From the NCBI RefSeq assembly GCF_042682565.1, contig NZ_JBHUIC010000030.1: a DNA stretch of 64,000 bases; one strand, written 5' to 3'. Origin of the DNA: Pistricoccus aurantiacus (GTDB lineage: Bacteria > Pseudomonadota > Gammaproteobacteria > Pseudomonadales > Halomonadaceae). A program made the position numbers and the translations under genes. This document shows, piece after piece, positions 43,385 through 51,803 of the stretch. Position 1 is the first letter of the stretch, and each line of letters begins with the position of its first letter. The notes beneath the pieces are model-generated. The model did no database searches. It saw only the letters and a list, made by a program, of their open reading frames with translations, and was not told where the DNA came from.

Positions 43385-44657
43385 AGTTCCCTTCTTCCCG
43401 CCGCCGCTGGGCGCGTCCGATCAGGAAGCCGGTGCCGGCCCAGGTCAGGGCGATGATCGCGCCGATGAACATGGCGAGTCCCGGCAACTCCCCAAGCAGA
43501 TCCAGGGCGCGCTTGAGCCAGCCGCTGATGGCGTCGCCGCCGCGATAGATCACCGTGTCGATGAAATTCTTGGCTTTGAATTTCTGCTGTGGCGACACCA
43601 CCGTGTAGAGCATCTCCCGACCCGGACGCACCAGGGCGTACTCGCCGGCCCGGCGCGCCACCATGATCACCACAAAGACCGCGAAGGTGGGCGCCAGGGC
43701 CAGCCACAGGAAGCCGCCGGCGATCACCAGCGGCACCGCCACCAGCAGCACGCCGACCCCCAGACGCTGAGCGATGCGCCCGGTAAGGAAGACCTGGGTG
43801 AAAATCGCCAGGGCCTGTACCAGGATGTCGATCAGGCCGAACACCTGGGTCTGCTGGACAGGGTCCGGGAAGCGCGCCGCCACCAGCGCGGCCTGCTCGA
43901 AATAGAGAAAGGTGCTGACGCTGGCCAGCAGCACCACGAACAGGGCGATGCCAAGCAAGAAGGGACTGCGCGCCACTTCCACGGCCCCATCGAAGGGATT
44001 GCCGCCTAGGGTGACCTGACGCTCCTGCTCCGCGGGCTGTTCGTCTGGGTCCAGCGGATGCCGGTCGCGCCAGCGATACAGCCATGCGGCGACACCTGCA
44101 CTGCCCGCCAGCAGCAGCGCCGCCAGGGCCAGCAGGCCGCTATGCTGCAGGGGCGCGACCAGCAGGGTGCCGGCGCTCGGCCCCGTCAGGCCGCCCAGGC
44201 TGGCACCGCCGGCCATCATGCCGAACAGGCGCTTGGCCTGCTCCGTGGAGAAGACATCCGCCAGCACGCTCCAGGCCAGGGAAATCGCCACCAGGTTGAA
44301 CACGGACAGCCAGATATAGAAGGTGCGCGCCAGCCAGGGGTTGTCCGAATAACCCAGAAACAGCGCCGCGAACAGCAGCAGGTTGAGAACGAAGAAACCG
44401 TAGGCGCAGGGCAAAATACGCCGCCGCGCCACCCGGGAGGCCAGCCAGCCGAACAGCGGCAGCACCAGGAGGGTGGACAGAAAGGTGCCGGTGAACAGCC
44501 ACTGCAGGTTTTCCACCCCCCCGGCTATGCCCATGGTCTCCCGCACCGGGCGCAGCATGAAATAGCCGGTGAACAGCAGAAAGAACAGGGCCAGGCCGGC
44601 GAGCACCGCCGGCGCTTCCCGTGGCCGCAGGTTGAACAGGCGGGCGAACAGGCCCAT
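43347..44657 (-). CDS. Npt1/Npt2-type MFS-like transporter
   Basis: The protein has 436 residues with about 12 helices. FTGYFMLRPVRETMGIAGG, WSVLADVFSTEQAKRLFGMMAGGASLGGLTGPS and YALVRPGREMLYTVVSPQQKFKAKNFIDTVIYRGGDAISGW are typical of the proteins annotated as Npt1/Npt2-family nucleotide transporters. True ATP/ADP exchangers are found in intracellular parasites; in free-living proteobacteria the substrate of this subfamily is unknown. It is convergent with and overlaps the helicase gene by 38 bp and is followed upstream (minus strand) by the aldo/keto reductase gene, 4 bp apart. Confidence 0.8.
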   Translation of the reverse strand: MGLFARLFNLRPREAPAVLAGLALFFLLFTGYFMLRPVRETMGIAGGVENLQWLFTGTFLSTLLVLPLFGWLASRVARRRILPCAYGFFVLNLLLFAALFLGYSDNPWLARTFYIWLSVFNLVAISLAWSVLADVFSTEQAKRLFGMMAGGASLGGLTGPSAGTLLVAPLQHSGLLALAALLLAGSAGVAAWLYRWRDRHPLDPDEQPAEQERQVTLGGNPFDGAVEVARSPFLLGIALFVVLLASVSTFLYFEQAALVAARFPDPVQQTQVFGLIDILVQALAIFTQVFLTGRIAQRLGVGVLLVAVPLVIAGGFLWLALAPTFAVFVVIMVARRAGEYALVRPGREMLYTVVSPQQKFKAKNFIDTVIYRGGDAISGWLKRALDLLGELPGLAMFIGAIIALTWAGTGFLIGRAQRRREEGNSTEETGAGKTVP

Positions 44658-44661
44658 GACC

Positions 44662-45609
44662 TCAGAGGTCCATGGCGATCAGCTCGCGTTGCTGCGCCTC
44701 GCTCAGCAAAGGGCCGTAACCGGCCTGAAGATTGTCCCGCTGGTGGGCGGGCTTGCTGGTGGCCGGAATCACCGCGGTCACCGCCGGATGGCTCAGGGCA
44801 AACTTGAGAAACAGCTGCGCCCAGCTTTCCACACCGAATTCCCCGGCCCAGCCGGGTAGCGGCCGGTCTTTCACCCGGGCGAAGAGATTGCCGTCATCGA
44901 AGGTGCGGTTGATCAGCACCGCCACGCCCTTGTCCCGGGCCAGGGGAAGGACCTCTCGCGCGGCCTGGGGCGCGCTGACGGAATAGTTGATCTGGATGAA
45001 GTCCAGCGGCTCCCGGCGCAGGATGCGCGCCATTTCATCCAGGCCATAGGGTGTGTAGTGGGTGACGCCCACATGGCGCGTTCTGCCTTGATCCTTGAGC
45101 TCCCGGGCGTAGGGAAGCTGGGTCTGCCAGTCCCGCAGATTATGCACCTGCAGCAGTTCCACACGGTCGGTGCGCAGGGCTTCCAGGGAGCCCGCCCACT
45201 GACGCTCCGCTGCCTCGCGGCTGTCCGCGGCGATCTTGGTCGCCAGAAAGCATTGGTCCCGCCAGCCGCCTTCTTCCAGCAGGGCGCCGAGTACCCTGTC
45301 CGCGCCGCCGTAGTTCGGCGAGGTGTCGATCACCGTCGCGCCGCTGGCGAAGAAGATCGTCATGACCTCGCGGAGGCGCTGGTACTTGTCCGAGCCGATG
45401 CTTGCCACGAAACTGCCGGAGGTTCCGGCGCCGATAACCGGAAGCTGTTCGCCGCTGGCGGGAACCGCCCGGGTACGTAGCGTTTCACCGGCGGGGAGGG
45501 CGCCGGAATCGCTTTGACTATCTGACGCCAGGACCGAAAGGTGCGGGCCTAGCGTTAGGCTGGCACCCGCCCAGAGCGCAGTGGCAAGAAAATCGCGACG
45601 TGACCGCAT
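44662..45609 (-). CDS. Tat-exported aldo/keto reductase
   Basis: The protein has 315 residues from the ATG at 45609, preceded by GGAGGTGG; the GTG three codons upstream is less likely. It begins with a twin-arginine signal RSRRDFLATALWAG, then shows an aldo/keto reductase TIM barrel: FASGATVIDTSPNYG with Asp and Tyr, LATKI with Lys, and THYTPYG with His. NADPH is not normally present in the periplasm, so the exported location is unusual for this fold; a flavin or other partner may be used. The gene is immediately upstream (4 bp) of the Npt-like gene on the same strand. Confidence 0.85.
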   Translation of the reverse strand: MRSRRDFLATALWAGASLTLGPHLSVLASDSQSDSGALPAGETLRTRAVPASGEQLPVIGAGTSGSFVASIGSDKYQRLREVMTIFFASGATVIDTSPNYGGADRVLGALLEEGGWRDQCFLATKIAADSREAAERQWAGSLEALRTDRVELLQVHNLRDWQTQLPYARELKDQGRTRHVGVTHYTPYGLDEMARILRREPLDFIQINYSVSAPQAAREVLPLARDKGVAVLINRTFDDGNLFARVKDRPLPGWAGEFGVESWAQLFLKFALSHPAVTAVIPATSKPAHQRDNLQAGYGPLLSEAQQRELIAMDL

Positions 45610-45652
45610 GACATCCACCTCCCGGCTGCCTGCAAGAGAAATACCTTCAGGT

Positions 45653-46015
45653 TTACTCCATCTCGTCCGCGGCGTCGACCGTCACCTCGAGTTCCCGCTG
45701 TTCCCCGGAAGGCAGCATCAGCCTGAAGGTGGCCGTCGTCGGCCCCGGCGGCGTCAGGCGCCAGTAGCGGTTGTCCTCGGTCAGCGCATTCGTCCAGCCG
45801 CCCCGGTCGATAAACCAGGTCTCGATCTGGCGGCTATCCAGGCACAGGCTCTGTTCGACACTTATGGCAAAAGGCGTATTGCGTGATTCGATGTCGGCGA
45901 TGTCCACCGTGATATCGCAGCCTTTGGCGCCCTCTTGGGCAAGGGCACCATCGCTGACAAGAGCACTACTGGTGATAAGGAGCGCCATCAGGACGCTGCC
46001 TGGAATTCGCTTCAT
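45653..46015 (-). CDS. Small periplasmic protein of unknown function
   Basis: The protein has 120 residues from the ATG at 46015 (GGAG six bases before). The signal peptide ends in GALA-QEG near residue 26. Mature part starts GCDITVDIADIESRNTPFAISVEQSLC, with two cysteines likely to form a disulfide, and a beta-rich pattern that ends in LEVTVDAADEME. I recognise no family. It is upstream of the Tat-exported reductase on the same strand (43 bp), so the two may be co-transcribed. Confidence 0.6.
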   Translation of the reverse strand: MKRIPGSVLMALLITSSALVSDGALAQEGAKGCDITVDIADIESRNTPFAISVEQSLCLDSRQIETWFIDRGGWTNALTEDNRYWRLTPPGPTTATFRLMLPSGEQRELEVTVDAADEME

Positions 46016-46117
46016 TGCTCTCTCCATTTCAAGACGTGATGGACAGGGGAAAGTGTTGTCTATCCTGCCGCCGCTGGCTATGGTGATGATCGCTATTTTC
46101 TTATGACGGTGATCTAC

Positions 46118-46906
46118 ATGGTGGCGTCGCGCGCTTGCAGTAATGTCTTGATCGGCCTGATGGCGAGTATCGCCTTGGCAGCAAGTTCCCTGGCCCAGGC
46201 AGCCACCAGGATCCATGTTTCCGCGGCGGCCTCGCTGACGGATGCCATGAACGAGGCGATTGCCGAATACGCAGCAGACCACGATGTGGATATCCTGCCG
46301 ATATATGCTTCGTCCTCGACCCTGGCTCGACAGATCGCCAACGGCGCGCCGGCGGATGTCTTCGTCTCCGCCAACGAAAAATGGATGGACTGGCTGCCGG
46401 AGCAGGGCGTCGAGCTCAAGAACCGCGCCGATCTGCTGCATAATCGTCTGGCATTGATCGCTTCCCGGGATGGCGACGTGACAACCTTTATCCCCGGAGA
46501 GAATGGCGAGATCGCCTCGCTGCTTGACGAAGGCGAGCGGTTTTCCGTGGGGGATCCGGATCACGTGCCGGCGGGCATTTATACCAAACAGGCTTTGGAA
46601 TCCTTGGGGGAGTGGCAAACATTGGAATCCCGCCTGGCCCGGGCTGGCGACGTGCGCGGTGCCCTGGCCCTGGTGGAACGCGGCGAAACCCCGGCGGGCG
46701 CCGTCTACCAGACCGATGCCAAGGCCAGCGACAAGGTGCGCCTGCTGGGGCTATTTCCGCAAGACAGCCACGACCCCATCGTCTATCCGGTCGCGCTGGT
46801 CAATCCGGATGCCGGCGACGAAGCCGAGGCCTTTCGGGAATGGCTGGGCAGCGACGCGGCTCTCGAGGTGTTCGAGTCCTACGGCTTCGCGACAGCGAAC
46901 GACTGA
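46118..46906 (+). CDS. modA: Molybdate ABC transporter substrate-binding protein
   Basis: The protein has 262 residues from the ATG at 46118, chosen because GGTGA precedes it at 6 bp and it gives a clean signal peptide (MVASRACSNVLIGLMASIALAASSLAQA). An ATG at 46103 is an alternative. SAAASLTDAMNEA, YASSSTLARQIANGAPADVFVSAN, PAGIYTKQALESLG and GAVYQTDA are standard ModA oxyanion-binding blocks. It captures molybdate or tungstate in the periplasm. modB follows after 6 bp. Confidence 0.93.
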   Translation: MVASRACSNVLIGLMASIALAASSLAQAATRIHVSAAASLTDAMNEAIAEYAADHDVDILPIYASSSTLARQIANGAPADVFVSANEKWMDWLPEQGVELKNRADLLHNRLALIASRDGDVTTFIPGENGEIASLLDEGERFSVGDPDHVPAGIYTKQALESLGEWQTLESRLARAGDVRGALALVERGETPAGAVYQTDAKASDKVRLLGLFPQDSHDPIVYPVALVNPDAGDEAEAFREWLGSDAALEVFESYGFATAND

Positions 46907-46912
46907 GTCGAG

Positions 46913-47605
46913 ATGTCCGACGCGGAATGGGAGGCCATCTGGCTGAGCGTGAAGATCGCCGGTAGCGCCCTGGGCTGGATACTGGTGCCGGGCATTGCCT
47001 TGGCCTGGCTGTTGGCCCGCCGGGAGTTTCCCGGCAAGGCGCTGCTGGACGGCATCCTGCACCTTCCCCTGGTGCTGCCCCCGGTGGTGGTGGGCTACCT
47101 GCTGCTGATTTCCTTGGGGCGCCGGGGCGCGTTGGGCCAGTGGCTGGACGATTGGTTCGGGATCACCCTGCCTTTTACCTGGCAGGGCGCGGCGGTGGCC
47201 GCCGGGGTGATGGCGTTTCCGCTGCTGGTGCGGGCGGTGCGGCTATCCCTGGAGGCGGTGGATCGCAAGCTCGAGGCCGCGGCGTCGACCCTGGGGGCGG
47301 GGCGGCTTCGGGTGTTCTTCACCATCACCTTGCCGCTTTGCGTGCCCGGGCTCCTGACCGGGTCGGTGCTGGCCTTCGCCCGGGCGCTTTCCGAGTTCGG
47401 CGCCACCATCACCTTCGCCTCGAATATTCCCGGCGAGACCCGCACCTTGCCCCTGGCGCTGTACTCGCTATTGCAGATGCCCGGCCAGGAAGCGGCGGCG
47501 GCGCGGCTCAGCGTGATCTCGATCCTCATCGCCATGGCGTCGCTGCTTGTCTCGGAATGGCTGGCGCGAATGGCCAAGCGGCGCATTCAGCAGCGGGATG
47601 GCTAA
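46913..47605 (+). CDS. modB: Molybdate ABC transporter permease
   Basis: The protein has 230 residues with five to six helices. The coupling motif is LEAAASTLGAGRLRVFFTITLPL, close to the EAA consensus, and PVVVGYLLLISLGRRG is typical of ModB. It forms the membrane channel for molybdate. The ModC ATPase that should follow is not present: the next gene is rpsP, 191 bp on, and the spacer contains no trace of an ATPase. Confidence 0.93.
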   Translation: MSDAEWEAIWLSVKIAGSALGWILVPGIALAWLLARREFPGKALLDGILHLPLVLPPVVVGYLLLISLGRRGALGQWLDDWFGITLPFTWQGAAVAAGVMAFPLLVRAVRLSLEAVDRKLEAAASTLGAGRLRVFFTITLPLCVPGLLTGSVLAFARALSEFGATITFASNIPGETRTLPLALYSLLQMPGQEAAAARLSVISILIAMASLLVSEWLARMAKRRIQQRDG

Positions 47606-47613
47606 GGAAAAGG

Positions 47614-47642
47614 TTTCCAAGTCTTGCATAATTACGTAGAAT
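47614..47642 (+). promoter_or_regulatory. Sigma70 promoter of the rpsP operon
   Basis: TTTCCA (47614-47619; 4 of 6 to TTGACA) and TAGAAT (47637-47642; 5 of 6 to TATAAT) are separated by exactly 17 bp. It lies 155 bp before the rpsP start, leaving a long leader (47649-47796) with short hairpins such as CGTGG-CTAGT-CCACG. Confidence 0.6.
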
Positions 47643-47796
47643 ACTGCGTCTTCGTGGCTAGTCCACGCGCTGGCTTGTGGTCCGCGGTCGGAAATAGACC
47701 GGCAATATGACGTTACAAGAATTACCGGCGACTGTTTTTACCAGCAGCTTTTTAGTCATGGTTTCAGCAACTCCAATCTGAAGGATATATAACGCA

Positions 47797-48045
47797 ATGG
47801 TCACCATTCGTTTAGCCCGTGGTGGCGCCAAGAAGCGCCCCTTCTATCATCTGGCGGTCAGCGATTCCCGTCGCTCCCGCGATGGCCGCTTTATCGAGCG
47901 CGTAGGCTTCTTCAACCCGGTAGCCCGGGGTCAGGAAGAGCGTCTGCGGGTCGATCTGGATCGCGTCACTCACTGGCAGAGCCACGGCGCCCAGTTGTCC
48001 GACCGAGTGGCGGAGCTGGTCAAGGAAGCCCGCAAGCAGGCTTGA
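47797..48045 (+). CDS. rpsP: 30S ribosomal protein S16
   Basis: The protein has 82 residues. MVTIRLARGGAKKRPFYHLAVSDSRRSRDGRFIERVGFFNP is the classic S16 N terminus. S16 is an early-assembling protein of the small ribosomal subunit. AAGGA lies about 10 bp upstream of the ATG. It heads the conserved rpsP-rimM-trmD-rplS operon. Confidence 0.98.
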   Translation: MVTIRLARGGAKKRPFYHLAVSDSRRSRDGRFIERVGFFNPVARGQEERLRVDLDRVTHWQSHGAQLSDRVAELVKEARKQA

Positions 48046-48062
48046 GTCCGAAGGCGATTAGC

Positions 48063-48602
48063 ATGCAGCCGGATAGCGATAGCCCGGAGCAGAAAAGCGA
48101 TCAGTACGTGGTACTGGGTCAGTTGACCAGCCCTCACGGCGTCAAAGGCTGGATCAAGGTGTATTCCTATACCAGCCCCATGGACGGCATCTTCGACTAC
48201 CCCGAGTGGCGGCTACAAAATGCCGACGGGCAGCAGTCCAGCTATCGCTTGAGCCAAGGACGTCGTCAAGGTAGGGCACTGGTGGCAAGCCTTGAAGGCA
48301 TCACCAGCCGCGAACAGGCGGAGCAGCTGACCGGCGCGGACATACTGCTGCCCAAGAGCGCGCTGCCGCGCCTCGAGGCGGATGAATACTACTGGTACCA
48401 GTTGGAAGGGCTGCAGGTCGTGACCTCTCACGGTGTATCCCTTGGTTGCGTCGACCATCTCTTTGAAACCGGCGCCAATGACGTGCTGGTGGTCAAGGGC
48501 GAGGATCGGCAGCGCCTGCTGCCCTATCTGCCGGATCAGGTCGTGATCGCGGTGGATCTGGCCGCCGGTCGCATGACCGTGGACTGGGACCCGGAATTTT
48601 AA
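48063..48602 (+). CDS. rimM: Ribosome maturation factor RimM
   Basis: The protein has 179 residues from the ATG at 48063 (AAGG 9 bp upstream); a TTG at 48042 that overlaps the rpsP stop is an alternative. YVVLGQLTSPHGVKGWIKVYSYT starts the RimM N-terminal beta domain, and ADEYYWYQLEGLQV starts the PRC barrel. It helps to process 16S rRNA and assemble the 30S head near S19. Confidence 0.96.
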   Translation: MQPDSDSPEQKSDQYVVLGQLTSPHGVKGWIKVYSYTSPMDGIFDYPEWRLQNADGQQSSYRLSQGRRQGRALVASLEGITSREQAEQLTGADILLPKSALPRLEADEYYWYQLEGLQVVTSHGVSLGCVDHLFETGANDVLVVKGEDRQRLLPYLPDQVVIAVDLAAGRMTVDWDPEF

Positions 48603-48673
48603 CTCGTCAACCGGCTCTGCCATCGAGACAGGGTCCTGTCTCAGGAAGTAGGGAGCCATCCGGAAGTGCCGTC

Positions 48674-49441
48674 GTGTGGATTGGAGTCGTATCGCTGTTC
48701 CCGGAGATGTTTGAAGCCATCACCCGCTATGGAGTGACGGGGCGAGCGGTAAAGCAGGGGTTGCTGAAGCTTGAGTTCTGGAATCCCCGGGACTACGCCA
48801 CGGACAATCATCGCACGGTGGACGATCGCCCTTATGGGGGCGGCCCGGGCATGTTGATGAAGGTCGAGACCCTGCGCCAGGCTATTCATGCGGCTCGAGA
48901 GCAGGGTGAGATAGTGAGCGCGACCCGGCCCGGCAAGGCACGTCCCAAGGTGATCTATCTGTCTCCCCAGGGGCGCAGGCTGGATCAGGCGGGAGTGCGG
49001 TTGCTGGCCGAGGGCGGCCCGCTGATCGTCGTGGCGGGGCGCTACGAAGGTATCGATGAACGTGTCGTTGACGCGGACATTGATGAGGAATGGTCCATCG
49101 GCGACTATGTGCTGAGCGGCGGCGAGCTGCCGGCGATGGTCATGATCGATGCGCTGGCCAGGCGGGTGCCCGGCGTGCTGGGCCATCAGGCCTCAGCGGC
49201 GGAGGACTCCTTCAACGACGGCCTGCTGGACTGTCCGCACTATACGCGCCCGGAATGTATCGCCGGACGCGGCGTGCCGGAAGTGCTGCTGAGCGGCAAT
49301 CACGAGGCCATTCGGCGCTGGCGTCTGAAGCAGTCTCTGGGGCGAACCTGGCTGCGGCGACCGGACCTGTTGCAAGATAGAACGTTGAACGCGGAGCAGC
49401 AGCGGCTGCTCGATGAGTTCCAGAGCGAGTATCAAGATTGA
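48674..49441 (+). CDS. trmD: tRNA (guanine37-N1)-methyltransferase
   Basis: The protein has 255 residues from a GTG at 48674 with GGAAG 7 bp before it. DDRPYGGGPGMLM, YLSPQGR, AGRYEGIDERV and IGDYVLSGGELPAM are the SAM-binding trefoil-knot motifs of TrmD. It methylates G37 of tRNAs that read CNN codons and so keeps the reading frame. It is 71 bp downstream of rimM. The 150 bp between its stop and rplS contain no gene. Confidence 0.97.
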   Translation: MWIGVVSLFPEMFEAITRYGVTGRAVKQGLLKLEFWNPRDYATDNHRTVDDRPYGGGPGMLMKVETLRQAIHAAREQGEIVSATRPGKARPKVIYLSPQGRRLDQAGVRLLAEGGPLIVVAGRYEGIDERVVDADIDEEWSIGDYVLSGGELPAMVMIDALARRVPGVLGHQASAAEDSFNDGLLDCPHYTRPECIAGRGVPEVLLSGNHEAIRRWRLKQSLGRTWLRRPDLLQDRTLNAEQQRLLDEFQSEYQD

Positions 49442-49591
49442 ATACGCCTAGGAGGCGGCGGTGCGGAACAGCTCTTGAAGCAAGGAGTTGGATCCGCGTC
49501 ATCCATGAAACGATTCCCGCGCCCTTCGGCCACGCCGAGCGTCGGGATCACGGCCCCGGAAGTCTGGGGCGCATTCAGCGAGGAGCGAACA

Positions 49592-49948
49592 ATGAGTAGC
49601 AAGAACAAGGTGATCCAGGCGATCGAAGCGGAGCAGATGACCAAGGAACTCCCGGCTTTTGCTCCCGGCGATACTGTGGTCGTCCAGGTCAAGGTCAAGG
49701 AAGGTACCCGCGAGCGTCTGCAGGCCTTCGAAGGCGTGGTGATCGGCAAGCGCAACCGCGGCCTCAACTCCGCCTTCACCGTGCGCAAGATTTCCCACGG
49801 CGTCGGCGTCGAGCGGACTTTCCAGACCTACAGCCCGCTGGTGGATTCCATCAGCGTCAAGCGTCGCGGCGACGTGCGCCAGGCCAAGCTCTACTATCTG
49901 CGCGAGCGCAGCGGCAAATCCGCGCGTATCAAGGAAAAGCTGGCTTAA
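49592..49948 (+). CDS. rplS: 50S ribosomal protein L19
   Basis: The protein has 118 residues from the ATG at 49592, with GAGGAG upstream; an in-frame extension to 49475 is rejected. FAPGDTVVVQVKVKEGTRERLQAFEGVVIGKRNRG and VERTFQTYSPLVDSISVKRRGDVRQAKLYYLRER match L19. It lies at the interface between the ribosomal subunits. It is the last gene of the operon and is followed by a hairpin at 49975-50007. Confidence 0.98.
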   Translation: MSSKNKVIQAIEAEQMTKELPAFAPGDTVVVQVKVKEGTRERLQAFEGVVIGKRNRGLNSAFTVRKISHGVGVERTFQTYSPLVDSISVKRRGDVRQAKLYYLRERSGKSARIKEKLA

Positions 49949-49974
49949 GCCCTTCGGTTCCGTCCTGCTTCTTC

Positions 49975-50007
49975 CTCGACCCCGTCACCGCAGCCGCGGG
50001 GCGGGGT
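49975..50007 (+). terminator. Hairpin after rplS
   Basis: CGACCCCG (49975-49982) and CGGGGTCG (50000-50007) pair perfectly over 8 bp with a 17-nt loop. There is no T-run after it, so termination efficiency is uncertain. It separates the ribosomal operon from xerD. Confidence 0.5.
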
Positions 50008-50035
50008 CGTGCTGTATCAAGGGCAATAAAAAACC

Positions 50036-50932
50036 ATGAAAGCCAACGACGCCGTGCTGATCGACAGCTTTCTCGACGCGCTATGGCTCGAGCAAGGCGC
50101 AAGCCCGCATACGCTGTCCGCCTATCGACATGACCTGACTGCCTGGCAAAAACAGCTGGCATCTCGGCGCCAGACACTGTTGAAGGCGCAGCCGCGAATC
50201 TTCGTCTACTGGCTGGAAGCGCGCAACGAGGCAGGCTATCAACTACGCTCCAACGCGCGGCTCTTGTCGAGCCTGCGGCGTTTCTATCGCTGGGCGCTGG
50301 CCAACGGCTTGACGGAACGCAATCCGCTGGAGGGGTTTCGTCTACCCAAGGTGCGCGCGGCGCTGCCCAATACCCTCGACGAGGACGAGGTGGAGCGACT
50401 GCTCGACGCCCCGGATACGAGCACGGCCCTGGGGCTCAGGGACCGGGCCATGCTCGAGGTGCTGTATGCCTGCGGGCTCAGGGTCTCGGAGTTGATCGGC
50501 TTGACCCTGGACGCCATCAACCTGCGTCAGGGAGTCGTGAGAGTCCTGGGCAAGGGAAACAAGGAACGCCTGGTCCCGCTGGGGGAAGAGGCCATCCTGT
50601 GGCTCGAGCGCTACCTGGGTAGCGCTCGAGGCGAGTTGATGAGCGATGTCACGCGGCCCGCCCTGTTTCCCGGCCGCGGTGGCGGCTTCATGACCCGCCA
50701 GACCTTCTGGCATCGTATTCGTCACTATGCGGTGTTGGCGGGTATCGACAAGCCGCTGTCGCCGCATACGCTGCGTCACGCCTTCGCAACACACCTGCTG
50801 AATCACGGCGCCAATCTGCGGGTCGTCCAACTGTTGCTGGGTCATAGCGACCTGTCGACGACTCAGATCTATACCCATGTGGCCCAGGCCCGTCTCGAGG
50901 CGCTGCATGCGGAACATCATCCGCGAGGTTGA
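50036..50932 (+). CDS. xerD: Site-specific tyrosine recombinase XerD
   Basis: The protein has 298 residues, the typical Xer length. The N-terminal SAM-like core-binding domain (about 5-90) is followed by the catalytic domain with Arg in CGLRVSELIGL, Lys in GKGNKERLVPL, HTLRHAFATHLL, LGHSDLSTTQIYTHV and the nucleophile Tyr in IYTHV. It resolves chromosome dimers at dif together with XerC. The position before dsbC and hom matches the XerD locus of related gammaproteobacteria, which favours XerD over XerC. Confidence 0.93.
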   Translation: MKANDAVLIDSFLDALWLEQGASPHTLSAYRHDLTAWQKQLASRRQTLLKAQPRIFVYWLEARNEAGYQLRSNARLLSSLRRFYRWALANGLTERNPLEGFRLPKVRAALPNTLDEDEVERLLDAPDTSTALGLRDRAMLEVLYACGLRVSELIGLTLDAINLRQGVVRVLGKGNKERLVPLGEEAILWLERYLGSARGELMSDVTRPALFPGRGGGFMTRQTFWHRIRHYAVLAGIDKPLSPHTLRHAFATHLLNHGANLRVVQLLLGHSDLSTTQIYTHVAQARLEALHAEHHPRG

Positions 50933-50935
50933 GAC

Positions 50936-51697
50936 ATGAAATACGACTTATCCATGATCGGCGGTCCAGTCGCCATGTTATTCAGCGCCCTGATGTTCAG
51001 CGCCACGGCGCTGGCGGCGGATGATTCACCCACGGCTTCCCATCCGCTGGCGGAAAAACTGGTGGTCAACGGGCAGGAAATGCCGGTGAAGCGCATTCAG
51101 GAAAGCCCCTTGGAAGGGCTGTTCGAGGTTCGTCTGGAAAGCGGTGAAACCTTCTACAGCGATGCACAGGGCAAGTATTTTCTCGTCGGCGATCTGTTCG
51201 AGAACGCCGAGAGAGGTCTGGTCAATCTGACGGATCAGGCGCGCAACGAAGAACGCGCGGAGCGTCTGGCCCAGGTGCCGAAAGGCGAGCAGGTCACCTT
51301 TCGTGGCGTCGAGCCGACCAAAGAGGTAATCCATGTATTCACGGATACCACCTGTCCTTACTGTCAGAAGCTGCACGACGAGATTCCGGCGCTCAATGAG
51401 CGCGGTATCGAAGTGCGTTACCTGGCATTTCCGAGAGGCGGTCTTGGTTCTCAGGGCGCCCGCCAGTTGAGTCAGGTATGGTGTGCCGAGAATCCAAGCG
51501 AGGCCATGAACGCCGCCTATCGAGACAAGAATCTGGAAAGTCCGGCGGACTGCGACGAACTGGTGGCCCGACAGTATCAACTGGGGGCGGCGCTAGGAGT
51601 GCAGGGCACGCCGGCTATCATATTGCCGAGCGGACAGCTGGTGCCGGGCTATGTGCCTGCGGAGCGCTTGGCGAAGATGCTAGAGACCGATAGCTGA
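50936..51697 (+). CDS. dsbC: Thiol:disulfide interchange protein DsbC
   Basis: The protein has 253 residues with a signal peptide (SALMFSATALA-ADD). The N-terminal dimerisation domain (about 40-95) is followed by a thioredoxin domain with FTDTTCPYCQKLHDE (CPYC active site) and the cis-Pro in GVQGTPAI. DsbC isomerises wrong disulfides in the periplasm. It is 3 bp downstream of xerD, so the two are probably co-transcribed. Confidence 0.94.
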   Translation: MKYDLSMIGGPVAMLFSALMFSATALAADDSPTASHPLAEKLVVNGQEMPVKRIQESPLEGLFEVRLESGETFYSDAQGKYFLVGDLFENAERGLVNLTDQARNEERAERLAQVPKGEQVTFRGVEPTKEVIHVFTDTTCPYCQKLHDEIPALNERGIEVRYLAFPRGGLGSQGARQLSQVWCAENPSEAMNAAYRDKNLESPADCDELVARQYQLGAALGVQGTPAIILPSGQLVPGYVPAERLAKMLETDS

Positions 51698-51705
51698 TAC
51701 TCTGA

Positions 51706-51733
51706 CTTGACAAACATGTCTTGACCAACCTGT
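51706..51733. repeat. 14-bp tandem repeat upstream of hom
   Basis: CTTGACAAACATGT (51706-51719) and CTTGACCAACCTGT (51720-51733), 12 of 14 bases identical, just after the dsbC stop. Both copies contain a -35-like TTGAC. The repeat sequence is unrelated to the two sets near 11100-11253 but has the same period. Confidence 0.8.
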
Positions 51734-51803
51734 TCCGATGAGGCTGTCCTGAAAGGGTCGAAGCAGCCAGACAGAGCGATAACCAAACAAAGGGGATACG
51801 ACG

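Noticed and set aside
46091..46108. CGCTAT-TTTCTT-ATGACG as a ModE site before modA
   Set aside because: The half-sites are only a partial inverted repeat with two mismatches, and the site would overlap an alternative start codon.
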